A stretch of 64,000 bases of DNA from Phallusia mammillata (GCA_003260075.1 QLIY01000236.1:111893-175892), one strand, 5' to 3'. Positions 12,931 to 27,900 are shown, numbered from the stretch's first letter. Translations and numbers: made by a program. Notes: generated by a model from the letters alone, not told the origin.

Positions 12931-15900
12931 ATGTCGGCCTCGGTCGAAATGGCCCGAAATGTCGAGATAAAGCCGCACGACGGACTGGTGTGGAAAGAAA
13001 ACGTCGCCCTGGGCGCTACGCTCGCGGAATGCAAACAAACACAGCACGGTGGAAGGCAGGTAGCAGAGGCGGCGAGGCGTGAAGACGATTTTGCGGCGCG
13101 CGAAAAACGCCGCTCTAGCCTGGATGGAGTAACTCCGCCGGCAGCGATTTCCTACGAGAACAATTTATCGAATGCGAGCTGTTACTCGACCGACAACTAC
13201 AGTCCGATAAGCGGTAGAAATTTCAACAACAGCAATAACGCAGAAAAATCGCTGACGCTACCGAGAGCCAAATCAGCAATTAGCAAGCCATCGATTTTGT
13301 CTCCGAAACCGTTTGTGGCGCCAAAGCCCCGCGCTCTACTCACAAGTCCAGATCAGGCAAGGTCGGGCAGTGGTGAGAACGTGTTCAAGTTTAACGCGAG
13401 GGTCATACGCAGGGTGTCGGCTCCGAGCTTAGCGAATAAGCCAAAGATTTTGTCAGGGCAACAGAATGATAAAAAGCCTGTTCCGTACCCAGCGTTGCTG
13501 AATCATTCGCCTGGAATATCTCATTTGGAAAATAACATTGGATCAAAGCATGCTTCTGCAGTGAACAGACCAGCAACGAAACCTGAATCACCAAGACTGA
13601 GCCCTAAGGTTACGATGGATAGTCCTGTGTCAGTAGCAACAAGGCCGGCAATGTTGGCACCGCAAGACGGGAGAAAGGTCCCACCCAAAGTGGCCAGTAA
13701 GCCAAAAATGCGCCCGGCCCCGCTGGATCTCAAACCTGACACGCAAATGGCAAACGGGACATTGAGTCCCGGACCTGTAGAATCGGATGAACTTTCAAAC
13801 GCTCCAGTATCTGAAAAGCGCCAAAAGTTTGAAAAAATGAAAATCAAGTTTAAGAAACCTGAGCCCGACCCAGTATTCAACAATAATCAGTCAATGGAGT
13901 CCACCAGGAGAAACGGTCCTAATCCAACGGCTAACGAACTGTTTAAAGACATTTTAGCTATGAAAGACCTTGAGTCGTTCGGAATGGAAACAAACGAAGT
14001 GTCAGTGACCAATCACGAACCGGAATATCAATCACGTGAGGCCGAGTTGATTGCTACTGCACCCACAGCCGCGGAGCTTGCCTATTTAAATGAACAGCCC
14101 TGGTCGTTGAATAATGATAAACCGCGCGAACGAGTCGAATCGTCGCACAATCTCAGCGATCTGAAGCAGAGATACGAACACGAGTTTGAAACCAAACTCA
14201 TCAACTCCCTTATCTCGCCGACGGAAAAGAAGAAATTGTTTAAAAGCGACTCGACGTCCGCCTCAGGGCTGCCAAAGTCGCCGTCCGCAGTTGATGAAAC
14301 TCCAGTTCTTACAGCTGAAGTGGGAAAACTTTCACAGGACACAGTGTCGACTATAGAGGCAGCATTTGCGATGCCAGCGTACCCGAAAGCCAGTAAATTC
14401 AACTCAAATCACGCAGTGGACTTTTCAGATTTGCCCCCACCGCCAGATTTGCCTCCGCCTCCCGAGCCACCAAAGGGCGACGGCGTGTGGCAAGTTGCTA
14501 CTACAAACGGTGGGGCAAATAATCATCAGCAGAATGCGGCGGGTGTTGTCGTAAGTGATGTCTTGCGCCCACCGCAAAGAATCGATTGCGAGCGCGCTAC
14601 GCCCGAGGATATGCCGAGCACGCGCGGAATGGGCAAACAACAGCGTTTTGTCGAAGACGAAGGGTGCGGGGATAAAGGAGCGCAGTCGAGCGAAGCGTCA
14701 AGTTTAAACAGTTCTGCTGGGCGACCAAACGTGACGAAAAGCAGCAGCAACAGTAGAAAGATTCAGCAGCCCGTTGCACAAGTGAAAGGGACCTTGCAGT
14801 ACTGGTCAGACGACGGTTCAAACCCGTTCCCAGTGCCAGAAAAACCACAGCGCGACATCGAAGAGGAGATCCTCTACTACGACAATATGGATATTATGGA
14901 AAAAGTACGACAGAAGCGAGAAAAAGAAGAACTACGTCGACAGCAGCAAATGCTTTTAGATGCATCGCGTCAACGTGGCGAAGATACGAATGCCAGGCGC
15001 AGTAACGATAAGACTGCAACGCGTCCAGACCGCAACGTGCAGATACCCGACAGTAGAACTACTTTCAAAACAGACAAGACTAGTCAGATGTCGCCTGTTC
15101 AAGGCCAGCCGTCTAATAAATCTGCTACAAATGATTTTCGCAGCGCCATCGGCGAACTGGAGTATGAATATCAGAAACTGAAAGAAAATCTCGGACAAGA
15201 TTCAAAAAGCAATTCACCTGCCCCACCGCCGAAGCTACCTCCGAAACAGTTGAAGTTTAACCGTCATTCAGCAAAGCAAATTGCTGAAACGCAGGTTTCA
15301 CCAGTCGTTACACCGACAGAGCAGGAGAAATCAATTGCTGAACCCAAGCGTCAGAAACCGGCACTTAAATTGAATGTGTCACCACAAAACGCTGCCACCA
15401 CTCCTCGTGTGCCCCATTTGCCATCGCCTATGCCTCAGCCAAGTCAACCAAGCTTTCAATCACAAGGCAATGCGTCGTCGTCAGCTGCGCCATCCTCGGC
15501 CTTGATGCAACAGCACTTGTTAGTACAGCAGTTCTCTCCTGAAGAAATGCGGGCCCGTTCACTGGTTGATGAGCCACTTGCACCAATCCTCGAAGAGGAC
15601 AGCACTTTCGGGGATTCTTCCTCTTGTGCTTCCTCAGTTACCGAGGACGACGCATCGATGTTTGCCGACGAATATTCGATTTCTTCGCGCAAGGGTCGCA
15701 GCGCGTCGCCATTGGAGAGCATGTTGAGCAGCAGTGTATGTTCCTCTCGCAGGCGACTTGCTGACGACAGCGATGACGACATGGCCGACGGGGAAACCAC
15801 CGAAACTGAAACAGCGATGTCAGAGTATTCGGTACGAGAGAGCGGCAGCACCACAGTGCATTCCACCACCTCTTCCGAGGAATCAGATGCTTCTGTTAAA

Positions 15901-18900
15901 TGGCAAAGTAACCCGATTTCCGGCGGTGATCAGAAACACAAAACCGCTTTTCAACAACAACAGCAGGTGGAGCCGAAACCTTTCCCGCTTCTCATGCGAG
16001 AGCAAAGCGCTGGAGAGCGTTCCTGGGATGGTAGAAGCAACACAAGCTCCGTGATACGTTCAACATCTAGGGATTCAGCGACCGACAAAGAAGGAGTGTA
16101 TGAATTTATAAGTGATGAGGATTCGGGAAGCGTTCCATCTTCGAGGAACAGTCTCAAGCGTGCAACATCCAGGGAAAGCCGATGTTCTGAGTCCTCTGTT
16201 AGTGGAGGCAGAAGTGCTGAGGGATCACGGTCGTCTGCTAAAGAAGTAAAGCAGCCCCAGTCACCGATGGAAGAAAAGATTGTTCAGGATGTCGCTCCAT
16301 ATGGAATGGTGGATTTATCCAGGATGGAGCCAACATTCGAAGAGCTCCATTCTCCTCCTCCCCCGACAATATCCAGGGAGCACTCAGGGATGTTCCACCG
16401 TTCACCGTCTTCCGGAAGCTGCAATGACATGGAGCCGACTCCGTCCTCCATAATGTCATCAGTTCACGAGTTCAACGAGACTGTCGGCACTTTAAAGAAG
16501 ACGAGGCGTCACTCAGAGCAGGATGATGGCAACTTAAGCGACACACCAAATTTTCCATTGGATTTTAGCGTGAAACAAAAGACACCCGTTCCGGCCAAAA
16601 GAGGAGCACCCGAGTTCAAGCCGCCTCCGACACCTGTCCACGTTCGAAGTCGCTCTGATGGAGGTTTAAAAGATAATGGGGTCGATGAAATTGGATATGA
16701 TAACTTGGAGAACTATGGAGGTATGGTTTTGTCGATGTATTTAACGAACAATTTGTAACAAAAAGTTCCTTTTATGCCAACGAATCTTGAGTAAAAAAAC
16801 ATATTATTTTGAATTTGAAAGTGAACAGTTTGTTTAGCTTTCCAAGCTTATGCTAGTAAATTGCCTTCCACAAATTACCACTCTTTGTAGTAATGCGGGC
16901 ATAACATAAAAATACAGATACATCGGTTGTGCTTTAAACCTACTTCGACTGGGTAATATATATAACATATCGGTCTTTTGACTTAATACGCTGCAGCCTT
17001 TTACAGTTTATGCCTTGCCACTTCATAACTTCTACTACTCAAGAATACTCGAGACGTAAAACGACGTCATTAAAAGTTTTAGTGCGCGTTCAACCGTAAC
17101 GCTTAAGCCAATTGGTTTGTCACTAATATGATCAATAGTCAGATATGAGAAAGCGCTTTGTCACCATCTAAGTCTTAACAGCAATAGTTGCGCTTTCAGG
17201 CCTCGGCATTGACATTGTGCGCCGATGAAACAGCAGACGTGTGTAATGATTGACCCATATGCAAACAAAAGCCGTCAGCACAAAGGCTTCCACTTAGGCT
17301 GTGTGTTGAAAGCCTCTAAGGCTGTCTTCATAGCAGCTTAGCGCCCGTACAGCGAAGACAGGAGAGTTTAATAACTGCTGTTCAGATTCAGTTAACAAGG
17401 CGTTTAGGTTTAGGAATTTAGGCCAGGTGTAAGGGTAACACTGTTTAGGTCAGTTGTGTCATAAGGCTGGTATTTCTAAGCCCCATTGCGCGACAGCAGA
17501 CATGTCACGCGTTTAGATTTTGCGAAATTACCACCGATATGTGGATATATATATATATGTATATATTCGGGTAGTAGTGAGCGATGTGCTGGGTTTGCTA
17601 ATTACAATGTTTCCGTGGTTACTTAAAGGCTTTCCGTCGAACTTTCACAACGCGTTACATTCCGGTTTTGTTTTCTCGCCGCAGGGGAGACACGACGCGC
17701 CGCCGAGGCACAACGAGCTGACGAGCAAAAACGTGACAAGCCAACGTCTACCAAGTACGCCAAGGCAGTTAAAAAGAAAAGCGATACCGGACGTGCGATT
17801 AAGGCTCAACAGCTGTCCAGCAATCGGGTCAACGACTCGCTGTCTTCTGAACTTGGCTTATCAAGGCAAACTGCTGGTAGCAGGTCTAGCCTGCCACTCC
17901 CAGCCACCGAGACACATCTGGCCCGCCACAGTTCGGCTGGGGGGGGGGGTCAGCGCTTTAGACCGCCATAAAGGAAATATACAGCGCTCGAAAGGCAGTG
18001 CCAGCAAGCTTGAATCACTGCAAGTAAAATCACCAAGCGCACGTCGACTCGAAAAGCGTATCGGCGACAATAAACAACAGCAGCAACAGCCGTCGACTTT
18101 GCCTCGTGCTCGCACAACTGCAGCAAACGAAAGTAGCGACACATTTGAACGCGAGTATTTGGAAAAAGGGCCATCTCGTAGCGTTGGCGACTTTGAAGAA
18201 ACTGAACCCCGAAAGCCTGTACCTCAAACTCGAGGTCGAAAGAAGGAGGGGGGGGGGCACGACTGCAGGAAACGAAAGTAGCGACACATTTGAACGCGAG
18301 CATTTGGAAAAAGGGCCATCTCGTAGCGTTGGCAACTTTGAAGAAACTGAACCCCAAAAGCCTGTACCTCAAACTCGAGGTCGAAAAAAGGAGTTGTCGC
18401 CAACTCGTACAACTCCGGATATACGACGAAATCTCACTGACGCTTCCCGTAATTTGTCATTAAAACGCAACGAGAAGAAACCTACTTCACCTATCCGTTC
18501 TAGGGAGGAAGATAGACACCATTTGGCGACCTCAGCCTCATCTCCAACTCTCCGTGGTTTAGCAGGTGAAAACCACTCCGAACAGACAAAAGAATATCGA
18601 CCGTTCCCCGTCGGGCAGTTGGACTACGATGAAAATCTTGACGACGGAATCGTAAATCCATACGAAGAGGTTCCGTTCAAATTGGAAGGCGGGCACCATA
18701 GTGTCGTACAGCCTCCTTTGGAATCTGAAGAACAAAAAGAAGCAAAGAACAGAGTCCAGGAGATTTTGGATAATATCAAACCGCCTGAGTCGCCATACAA
18801 ACCCAAACCACCCGTGCCCCGCTATCCTGTAGACTACGATAACTTTTATCTAAACAGCGCTGGTGAATCAAAATCCCGTGCCAGTAGCGGAATAGGAACC

Positions 18901-21900
18901 GACGAAACTGGAAGATCTAAGATTGGCAGCGCGCCCGGAGCAACATCTTCTTCATCACCTCCTCCTTCTCCATCCACAGAGGAGAGAGTACCGACCTCCG
19001 GCTTCTCAGACGGCACTCCAACTCCAATCTCTACTCCTGCATCTGTGAGATCCCACACCCGTTCTTTATCCAAAGGATCTACAGAGGAAAAACAGACTCC
19101 GCCCGCGGAAGCCCACACACTTCCGAGGAGGAAGTCACGTGACGATCACGGTGACGACTCGTCCGACACTGCCTCCACTACCACGACGAAATCCGGAATC
19201 GGTTTTCAGCTTCGGAGCTTGTTGGGTGGAAACCAGGAGGGAAAATATATCTCTCCGAGTCTCAGGAGGAAGAGGTCGCTTCTGAAGCGATCAAAGTCAC
19301 CTGGAGGAAGCAGCAGGCGATCCCGAACTCCTCCAAGATCCAAGCCGGACGAAAAACCCGGAAAAGAGCCGGTAGAAGAGCAAACCAGTCCAAAGATAAG
19401 AGAGGACGCTGGTGCCAGCAAACGCTCATCAAAGGCAGACCGACAAAGGTAAGATTAATTTGAACTCTTATTTATCGGTAAAAACAGATTTGCCATGCTG
19501 AAATGCAACTATTGTGGGAACTGTAAGTCGACGAACAAATTTGTCAAAGAGCCGCGTATCTAGCTTGTTATTAATTCCAGCAACTGCAACGTGTCATACG
19601 TGTCGGTCGATGCCACACACCATTAAGATAAACTCTGCAAAAGCCACCCATATCGATTCCTAAATGCAATGTCATTATTTAGTGGTCCAAACAGATCACG
19701 TAATTATTCCGTAATTGTAATGGTGGTCTTGTGTATATTGTAAAGTTAAGTGGCGCCCAGCACGGCTAGACTTGTTTATTTATGACTAATTAGTTTATGT
19801 TAAAATTCGGCTATTCTCCCATCACCGTCCGCAGTTTTGGCTGTGACGGGTTCTTTGAATACCAGACTACCCACTGGCTTAACATGCATTGCCTTTATCA
19901 CGTCACTTATCAAAAGTCATTGCCACACCTAAAGTTGCCAAGTTTGGAATTCGGAGCGTGTTCCTGGCAAACTGACAGCGCGTAACGCAGACGAACGAGG
20001 GCTTTTCATGCCCGACATGGTTCTAACCAAATAGCAATTTCACTTTTTGTGGTAAATTCGTTTCGGGCCCGTGGCCTCGGAAAACTAAACAAGCACATAC
20101 CACTGTTACAGTCACGTTACTGTAGTTCAGTTTTTTCTTAAAACATCGTTGTAATGGCGACAGTTAAGTTTGCTGCACCAAGTTAACGGTTAGGACAGGG
20201 AGTTAACGGGCATACTTAACGAATGTGTTACGAAAATTGTGCCAGAAAGAAACTAAATTAGGAAAATATTTGCAAATGGAATAGCGTAATAGACTACCAG
20301 TTCGCCTAAATTTATAAAGAACAAACTTTTGGTATGAGTTGATATTAGGTAACATCAGCATTTTTTTACTGGCAGTTTAAAATCAGAAGCGGACTCGGAG
20401 CCCTCAACTCCTCGATCGGCTTCCCAGCGTTTGGTTGAGAGACGAGGAAGAGCATCGAAACTGAGATCATCCTTCCGGAGGTCCAAGGCATCCGAACCGG
20501 AGGACGATTCTACGGATCAGGCCACGGAACCTGAAAAGAACAAATCGAGGATGTCATCAAGATGGAGAAGATCGAAGTCCCAAGATCGATCTCCGACGAG
20601 ATCAAAGTCAAAAGAACGAAAATGGGGAAGGTTAGTATTGTGTTGATAGTTTTAGCAAAAAATTAAAATATAGGCCAATGTCTCTGTTGTCGTAGTAGAA
20701 CATGTGTTTCATTGCTAAAGTGTGGGTTGATTAAGCCTTTGAACAATTTTTCAACTCCTGGTATGTGTGAAATGCCCTTAATTAAGTGACATTGTTTTGT
20801 TACGGTTTCAATGATTCGTTACTGATTTAAAGATGTGCTAATCCATGCATCTACCGTGTTTAACATGCTCAAGAACGTTTGGATCTGTCGTAACACAGAT
20901 TGAAAGGGGGGGGGGGAGACGAGGAAGAGCTTCGAAACTGAGATCATCCTTCCGGAGGTCCAAGGCATCTGAACCGGAGGACGATTCTACGGATCAGGCC
21001 ACGGAACCTGAAAAGAACAAATCGAGGATGTCATCACGATGGAGAAGATCGAAGTCTCAAGATCGATCTCCGACGAGATCAAAGTCAAAAGAACGAAAAT
21101 GGGGAAGGTTGGTGTTTTGTTGATAGTTTTAGCATGAAACTTTGCAATATAGGCCGATGTCTCGATCCTGGTTGTAGAACATGTGTTTCATTGCTAAAGT
21201 GTTGGTCGATTCAATCTTTGAACATTTTTTGACTCCTGGAATGAAACTAAAACAAATGTACCTGTGAAATTGCCTTTAATTAGGTCAAATTGTTTTGTTA
21301 CGGTTTCAATGATTCGTAGCTGACTTAAATATATGCTAATATATGCATGTACCGTATTTAACATGCTCAAGAACGTTTGGATCTGTCGTAACACAGATTG
21401 AAAGTAAATCTTGGTACAAAAATTTTCAACCAATCGCGTTTGATTCAGCTTTGGAGTGTAAAAATTCATCACCAGAAAATGATATATTTTCCAAGTATAT
21501 TTTTCACAACCTTTGCAGCTCCAGTCGCCGAGCAAAATCTCAGGAGCGATCAAATCCCAAGGGACTTGAGGCTCGTGAGATTGACATCGGAGAACAGGAG
21601 GATGCAGAAGAAGAGCGGGGTGGGAGGAGTTTCTTCCGGAGGAGCAGGAGCAGCTCCCGGAAGCGAGCCTCAAGGTCGAAATCGAGAGATAGAAGAGATG
21701 AGGGAAGCGGAGGACGTGGTAGGAATCCCGTAAGCTTCTTCAAGAGGCTCCTCCGCAACAAGAAGGATCAGGATGAGGAAGAAGAGGATAACGACATCGT
21801 CCATGTTCCTCTCGGTAAAGGTAATTTCAGATTTCAACTAACCCTGCTACAGTATTAACGCTGTAACTATCAATGCCAAGTTGTTTACAAATTTATAGTA

Positions 21901-24900
21901 AATTTTAATGAGAATAAGTAGATTGATTTGTCTTTACATGTTGCTTCATGTCACATAACATATTGTTCAGCAGCAGTATGAAGTAATTATTGGGATGATA
22001 CTTAGACGCAACACATTTCCGATTATTGCATCGTTACCATGAATTGTAATGATTTTAAGTGTAGTTGACTACAGGGCAAAACTATTGGTGGAAATTGAAC
22101 GTTACTAATGTGACCAGAAAAGCGCAAGTTTACTACGGTACTGAGGTAAAAATGCGGTCAAAACAACGCATTTCCTTTCTAGTGTAAACCACAGCCCTGC
22201 AGCCATAATGAAGTAAATACCTAAATCTACACTGTTGTGTGGTATTTTGAAGTTTACTGTAAATAAACATGAAAAAAAACACTAAGCCAGCTGTAGATCG
22301 GGTTATTTGTTTTTACAAATTACCAAAAGGCCTTACAGTTCGGATGTTCAAATGCGTCTTAGAATAGGCCTACCATATTTCCATCCCCCAAAAGGAGGAC
22401 GCATTGTTAAAAAGAAAATGAAAAAATAATTTAGGGACCCCCCAAAAATTAAAAGCTTCAGAAATTAGACGGCATGGAACAGTTTGGATAAAGTTTCACG
22501 TTTATCACATAAAATAAGCTTGTATTTTCACAAAAATCCACCTGTATTCTTTAAGAAATAAGCTAAATATGTATATTTGTTTACAAACGCGTAATTGTCA
22601 CATATGTATTTTTGGTAAATCAGAAATTCTTTTAAAATGAGAACATTTGGGCACTTTTTGTTGTCCTCGGAGGACAACTTGTTTTTTGTTATAAAGGAGG
22701 ACATGTCCTCCAAAAAGAGGACGTATGGTAGGCCTATCTTAAAATGAATCAAGTTTGAAGTTACAGATCACTCAGAACGCGAAATAACTAAAATATTATG
22801 TAATGTGTATACCTCTGTCAGTAGATAAGTTGTTTTTTCTTAGGTTATAAAGGTGCAGTGTAAACAAATTTAATTTTACGTGACATTTAAGGTAGCCAGT
22901 CATTTTGTATTAAAAAATCGATAATATTTTTCTAGACATGCTGAATTTACCTTTTACGTCGTAAAACAACTTTTTGGAATACAATTTGAAGTGTTGGGAA
23001 CAAGTAATGTAATCAATGGTATCTCTGCAAATACGTTAAAACGCACCTGTTATATGTTAAAGATATACCAGTATATGTTCTCCACAAGTTAAAATAACAC
23101 TGTGGGGTAAAAACTGAAGCGCAGCGACGCACTTTGTTAAAAACACTTATGAGACACAGAAAGTGTTGTTCGCAACTTTTCATTTACCAGTCAACGTCCT
23201 TATCAAAATTCTAATCTTGTCACGTTTCAGTTCATATTTGCACGCATTCACATCTCAAACATTAGATGGGATTTTTGACATGAGATCAAGTTACCAGTTT
23301 CACCCCATAATCCCAGCAATTTTCCCGCATAGCCTCTCACTACTATGCTTTCTGCATGAATTGTGCCCGTCTCGACTGGCGGCAATGAGGCGGTTTGAAC
23401 CGGTTTAAGCCGGATTATGGGTCAATTTCAGGCACGAGTGATTTATTGTTTTTACCCTGGACTGTTGTTGCGATGTTTTTCGGGACTAAAAAAAACTCTT
23501 TGACAGGAATACAAAAAAGTTTTCTTACGTACAACTTTGTCATGAATACGACATTAGCACATTTTTACGTTTCTCTATGTTACGAATCAGACGTATACTC
23601 CACTTCGGGGTAACGATAATGTTGTTGGAATGTTAGGGGTAGAAAAAGAAATCAGGTATTCAACGCATTTGTTGTATTATCGATTTGTATTTAATTGCAT
23701 AAAGGGCGATCCAACTTTCTTTGTCAGCTAGAAGAGTCAAAATACCAAATCAAGAGAACTGTTTGAAAAGTCAACAGAAAGAAAATTTGGCATTATTTGT
23801 AAAAAAAAACTAAGGTTCCATGCGTTCATTTGCGTCTCAGTTGCTTGAAACCAGACAAAATCGAGTCATTTTTAAGGTGACGATCACGTTGTATTAATTT
23901 GTACGAGTCCCCTTATCAAATTGTGTCCCATTTGTACCAGTACGATATGTTTTTCGGTTATCCTTTAACATTATTCAAAATTTAAACAGCAACACTCCTG
24001 TTTGCAGGCGTTGACCTTTCCGACTCCACGGAAGCCCTCACAACCATTCTGGCGTACAAGGGCGACGAGGTATCAGAAAAAGAACAGTGGAACCCACCGC
24101 GACCCAACCCACCCCAACAGAGACCCAGTCGCCCGAGCCCCAAAGCTGGGTAAGGATTTGGTTAAGCCTGAGTGAATGAGCCATGTCATCCATGGCACTG
24201 GGACACGCTGCCTACTTAAGGGCTGTATGCTTTAGCGTGACGGCATTTGATGGAACGCCTGAGCTGTTGCGCTTTATCTTGTTTTTGTGGTTTTGTGCGT
24301 CAGCTTGTTGTAAAACAGGGCTGGGCAATGGCACACTGAGCAAGAAGCAAAACTTTAACGTAAGCCTTGTTTAAGTGAGGTGTCAAAAAGGGTGGTAAAC
24401 ACGTCTCAGTTCATCTTTCATCAACACAGAACTACTTTATCATGGTCCATGTGTTTTTAATGAAGTTGTAGTCCATTTTTTTGCTATGCTTTTTAGAATC
24501 TTACTGGTAAATATATGCATAGGGCCACTTTAATATTTAAACCTCTGTTTCATGTTTGGTGCTGAATTTGTTTAAACTTTAATTTCACAAGAAGTTAAAG
24601 CGCTTAGGGATATGGCTTTCCTAAGTGTTTCATTCAACATGTACGCAAAAGTATTGGCCAGTGTTTCTCAACCAGTGAGCCATGCAGTACTCTACAATTG
24701 AGACAGAGTTAGGGAAAATTTTGGCTCCTAAACATAACGTCATTATAGCCGCAATTTAAGCTTCTTTATAGCGTAGCTCTACATATAGGCGTACACTTTA
24801 ACATGCAAAAAAGTTCGAAATATATGCCAAATAGCAACATAAAGGCTTTTCTCTATTGATTGTTCGGAGGTTTGAAGTTGCGCGGGACAACGATTTACGC

Positions 24901-27900
24901 TTGTTGTGCAACATCGAACACGAGATTTTATCACCGCTTTCGTGAAAAAAGTTGATGCTATCAACAGTGACGACGCTCATGTAAAACCCGTGCCAATATT
25001 TTACACACGAAAATTGTGTCTATTTGTCCATTGTGTGGAGATTAAATATTTGTATGGAAGAAATGGTGATGCACTGTGTTGCTATAAAAACCTTGTGATG
25101 TTTAGAACTGATTTTTTTTCCATCCATCTCTGTGTATTGTTCCTTTATAATATAAGGCGTCGTTTAACATTTTATATTGGCGTCTTGCTATTTTGTGTAA
25201 TTTACAGAAATCATTGAAACGATATTTTGCCAAACTGTCCTAGTTACTGTTAAACCAATACCAAACAAATAAGCATATAACTTATCTTCGTTGCAGACAT
25301 ACAACAAGTTCACCCTCAAAGGGCAACAAGCCCATGCGGTCACCTCCTTCGCACCGTTCGAAAAAGATGTCCACCGTTTCGCGTTCCCATGGTGACCAAA
25401 GCACTGGCAGCTCGTCAGAGGGCGTGCTCCCTGACAACAGAACACATAGCGGAAAGCGGGCGAACGAACCATACGGAAATCTTGGTAGGTGGAAAAGTAT
25501 TTGATGCATCAGTAAATTTCGAACATATAAAATAAAAAAAGAGTCAAAAGAGTGTCCACGTTTAAATCAACAGGATTGGGTAACTGTATTTGTTTTTTTA
25601 TGTATTAGGGTCAAACAGAGCATTCCTGGCACCCCAGAAACCCGCCCGACCTTCAAGCAGAAAAAGTAGTTTCAGCAATTCCTTGCCCAGTTCCGACTCT
25701 GAACGACAATCCAAGACTGATGTAAGTGCTTGGACTGGTTAAAATTTACTCGGTAGCGTTGTAAACTAATTCTCAAAATTAGTGTTGTGTAACTAGGCTA
25801 CATGCAAACTTTGGCAGCAGATCAGGCCTATACATGTTTTTAAAATGATGCGACCGCCTACAATTGATGGTTTAATGGTTCACCGCTTGTTTTTGCACAT
25901 ACTACTTTTAGTCTTTATTGTGTTCACTTTCCTATAATGCTCCTATAATGCTCTGATAGCAAACAGCGTTTTAATAATAAAACTTATGGATTTTCCCAGA
26001 ATATAATGTTTCATTAACATTTCAGTGTAACATGGCCGTTTTCTTGTTTAGCCTCATATTAATATCAATTGGGAAAAGCCCAAATTTTAATTATTGCATT
26101 AGAAATAAACCAGTCAGTAAACCTGAACAGACAGTTTCTGATTATGCAACTTTTACAATGATCTCGGCCTATAGACTCCACTTAACATTTCATAAGTGGC
26201 ACGTTACTGGTGTCACATGTCTTACAAATGACCTTCGGAATGTTAATTCGGTCGGTAATTACTTTGCCTTGCTCTGAAGCTAGAATTCATGTTGTGTTCA
26301 CAATCCACAGTCAGCTGTTGACTAAACCATGTCGTGGTTGGATTTTCCAAATTTTCAGTGCTTAGGAAAAACTTATCTCACGACAGTTTCACGTTAAAGT
26401 CCATGTTAAGTTTGTTTAGCGTTAAGTGGTTCGAAAATACACTGCGGAGATGCTCTAATGCGACCGGCTTGTGGCGCTTAGTTTTAATAAGTTGTATTGG
26501 TGATGGCCGAAGCATTAGTCGTAAACATAATGCCCGGTATAAGAGAGTGTCGATTTTTACGCCTGGTTTGAGGACCACCCTTTGGACAGTAAATAAAAAT
26601 TTCTGTCAAAAGCTGGTTTGATCCAGAAGTTTGCCCAAGAAAGAGTTTTAAACTTACACACATGTTAAATAGTTTTCCAAATTGATCCTCCCAAAGTTTG
26701 ACCCTATATGACCCAGGGGTTTACCCATCAGCAAAATCAGTTTACTTCAGTAAAACACTTGCAAACTTGGACAACAGAAATGACTTGAATCGGTGCTTCT
26801 CTAAAAATGACTTTATACATGAATCTGTATGGCGCATTGTGTCGTGAAATCGAGGCAAACCAATCACTTTGCAACACGTTCAAATAAAATACAGTGTGCA
26901 AACCACTGCGACCTTTATAAGTACCTCGAAACCTTTCATGGCGGGACTCGAAAAGCTGTTGTGTGATTGACATCCATTGCCCCAGGGCACACAATCAAAG
27001 ATGAGCAGAGACGGAAATCTTGCGCCTGATCTCAATCCGCTGCTTCTAAGCTTGCAACGAAAACGTGTAAGCTCGTATGTCGGACGTTCATAATTGCCCG
27101 TCGAGTTAATCACTTCTTCCGTTTGCTGTGGCATGGGAATATGTTTGAATGCCCACTGTTTCTTTTTGCGCAATTAAAGTTTTTGTTTTCCACCGCTAAA
27201 ATCGTTTTTTAAAGCCTACTATGATTATATTGGTGCTATATTGTCTTTTGATGTCTTTGCTACATCAATCAACAACAGAATATTGACTGAGGTTAAGTTT
27301 GTACATCACAATTCAGGATAGGGTTCTGATGGGATTTTGAGTATTCGTTATCGATTCGCAAAGTCAATAACCGTACAACACGGCATTTCAAACGTAAACA
27401 TTTTCATTTTTAGATCTCGCAAGGTGATTCAGCAGGAGGAAAATCACGATCTTTGCGCCAGCAGCAGTTCCTCAAGAGCGGTCCGATACTTCGACGGAAC
27501 CTGCTAGCGAACAGAGAATACGACTCTGACACTGCCACTAGCGTTCTGGCCTCTGACGCTGACAGCTCAACTGGAGTCCAATCGGACGTGGACAGCGGAA
27601 CGCCAGGACTAAGGTGAGAGGAAACTTATTGTAAAGCGTCAGCCAGAGTTGTAAGCAGGCCTCAAGTGGTGTTCGAAACTGACCGTTTCAAAAACAAAGC
27701 TGATTCAGTCCTAAAAGTGCTGAAAATGCGGCAAAAACGATACTGAGTGTGTAGCCCAGAAAACTCTGACTTCAGCACACAACTTATGAGATATGCAAAG
27801 ACGACATCGGGTTGAGTTTTTGATGCAAATTGATAGGTTGCGGTTTAAAACAAAAAAATCGGATTAGATTTAGTTCTAAAATACAAGTCAAAAGTTTCGC

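Noticed and set aside
17520..17940. 253-residue plus-strand frame beginning before exon 2
   Set aside because: Its frame disagrees with the phase set by exon 1. The alternative frame from 17685 is the one compatible with the exon 1 donor, so this frame is real only after the poly-G shift at 17949.
20917..21109. A second copy of PEAK exon 3 as a genuine tandem exon
   Set aside because: It starts right at a poly-G run, lacks its own acceptor, and is part of a longer allele-like duplication.
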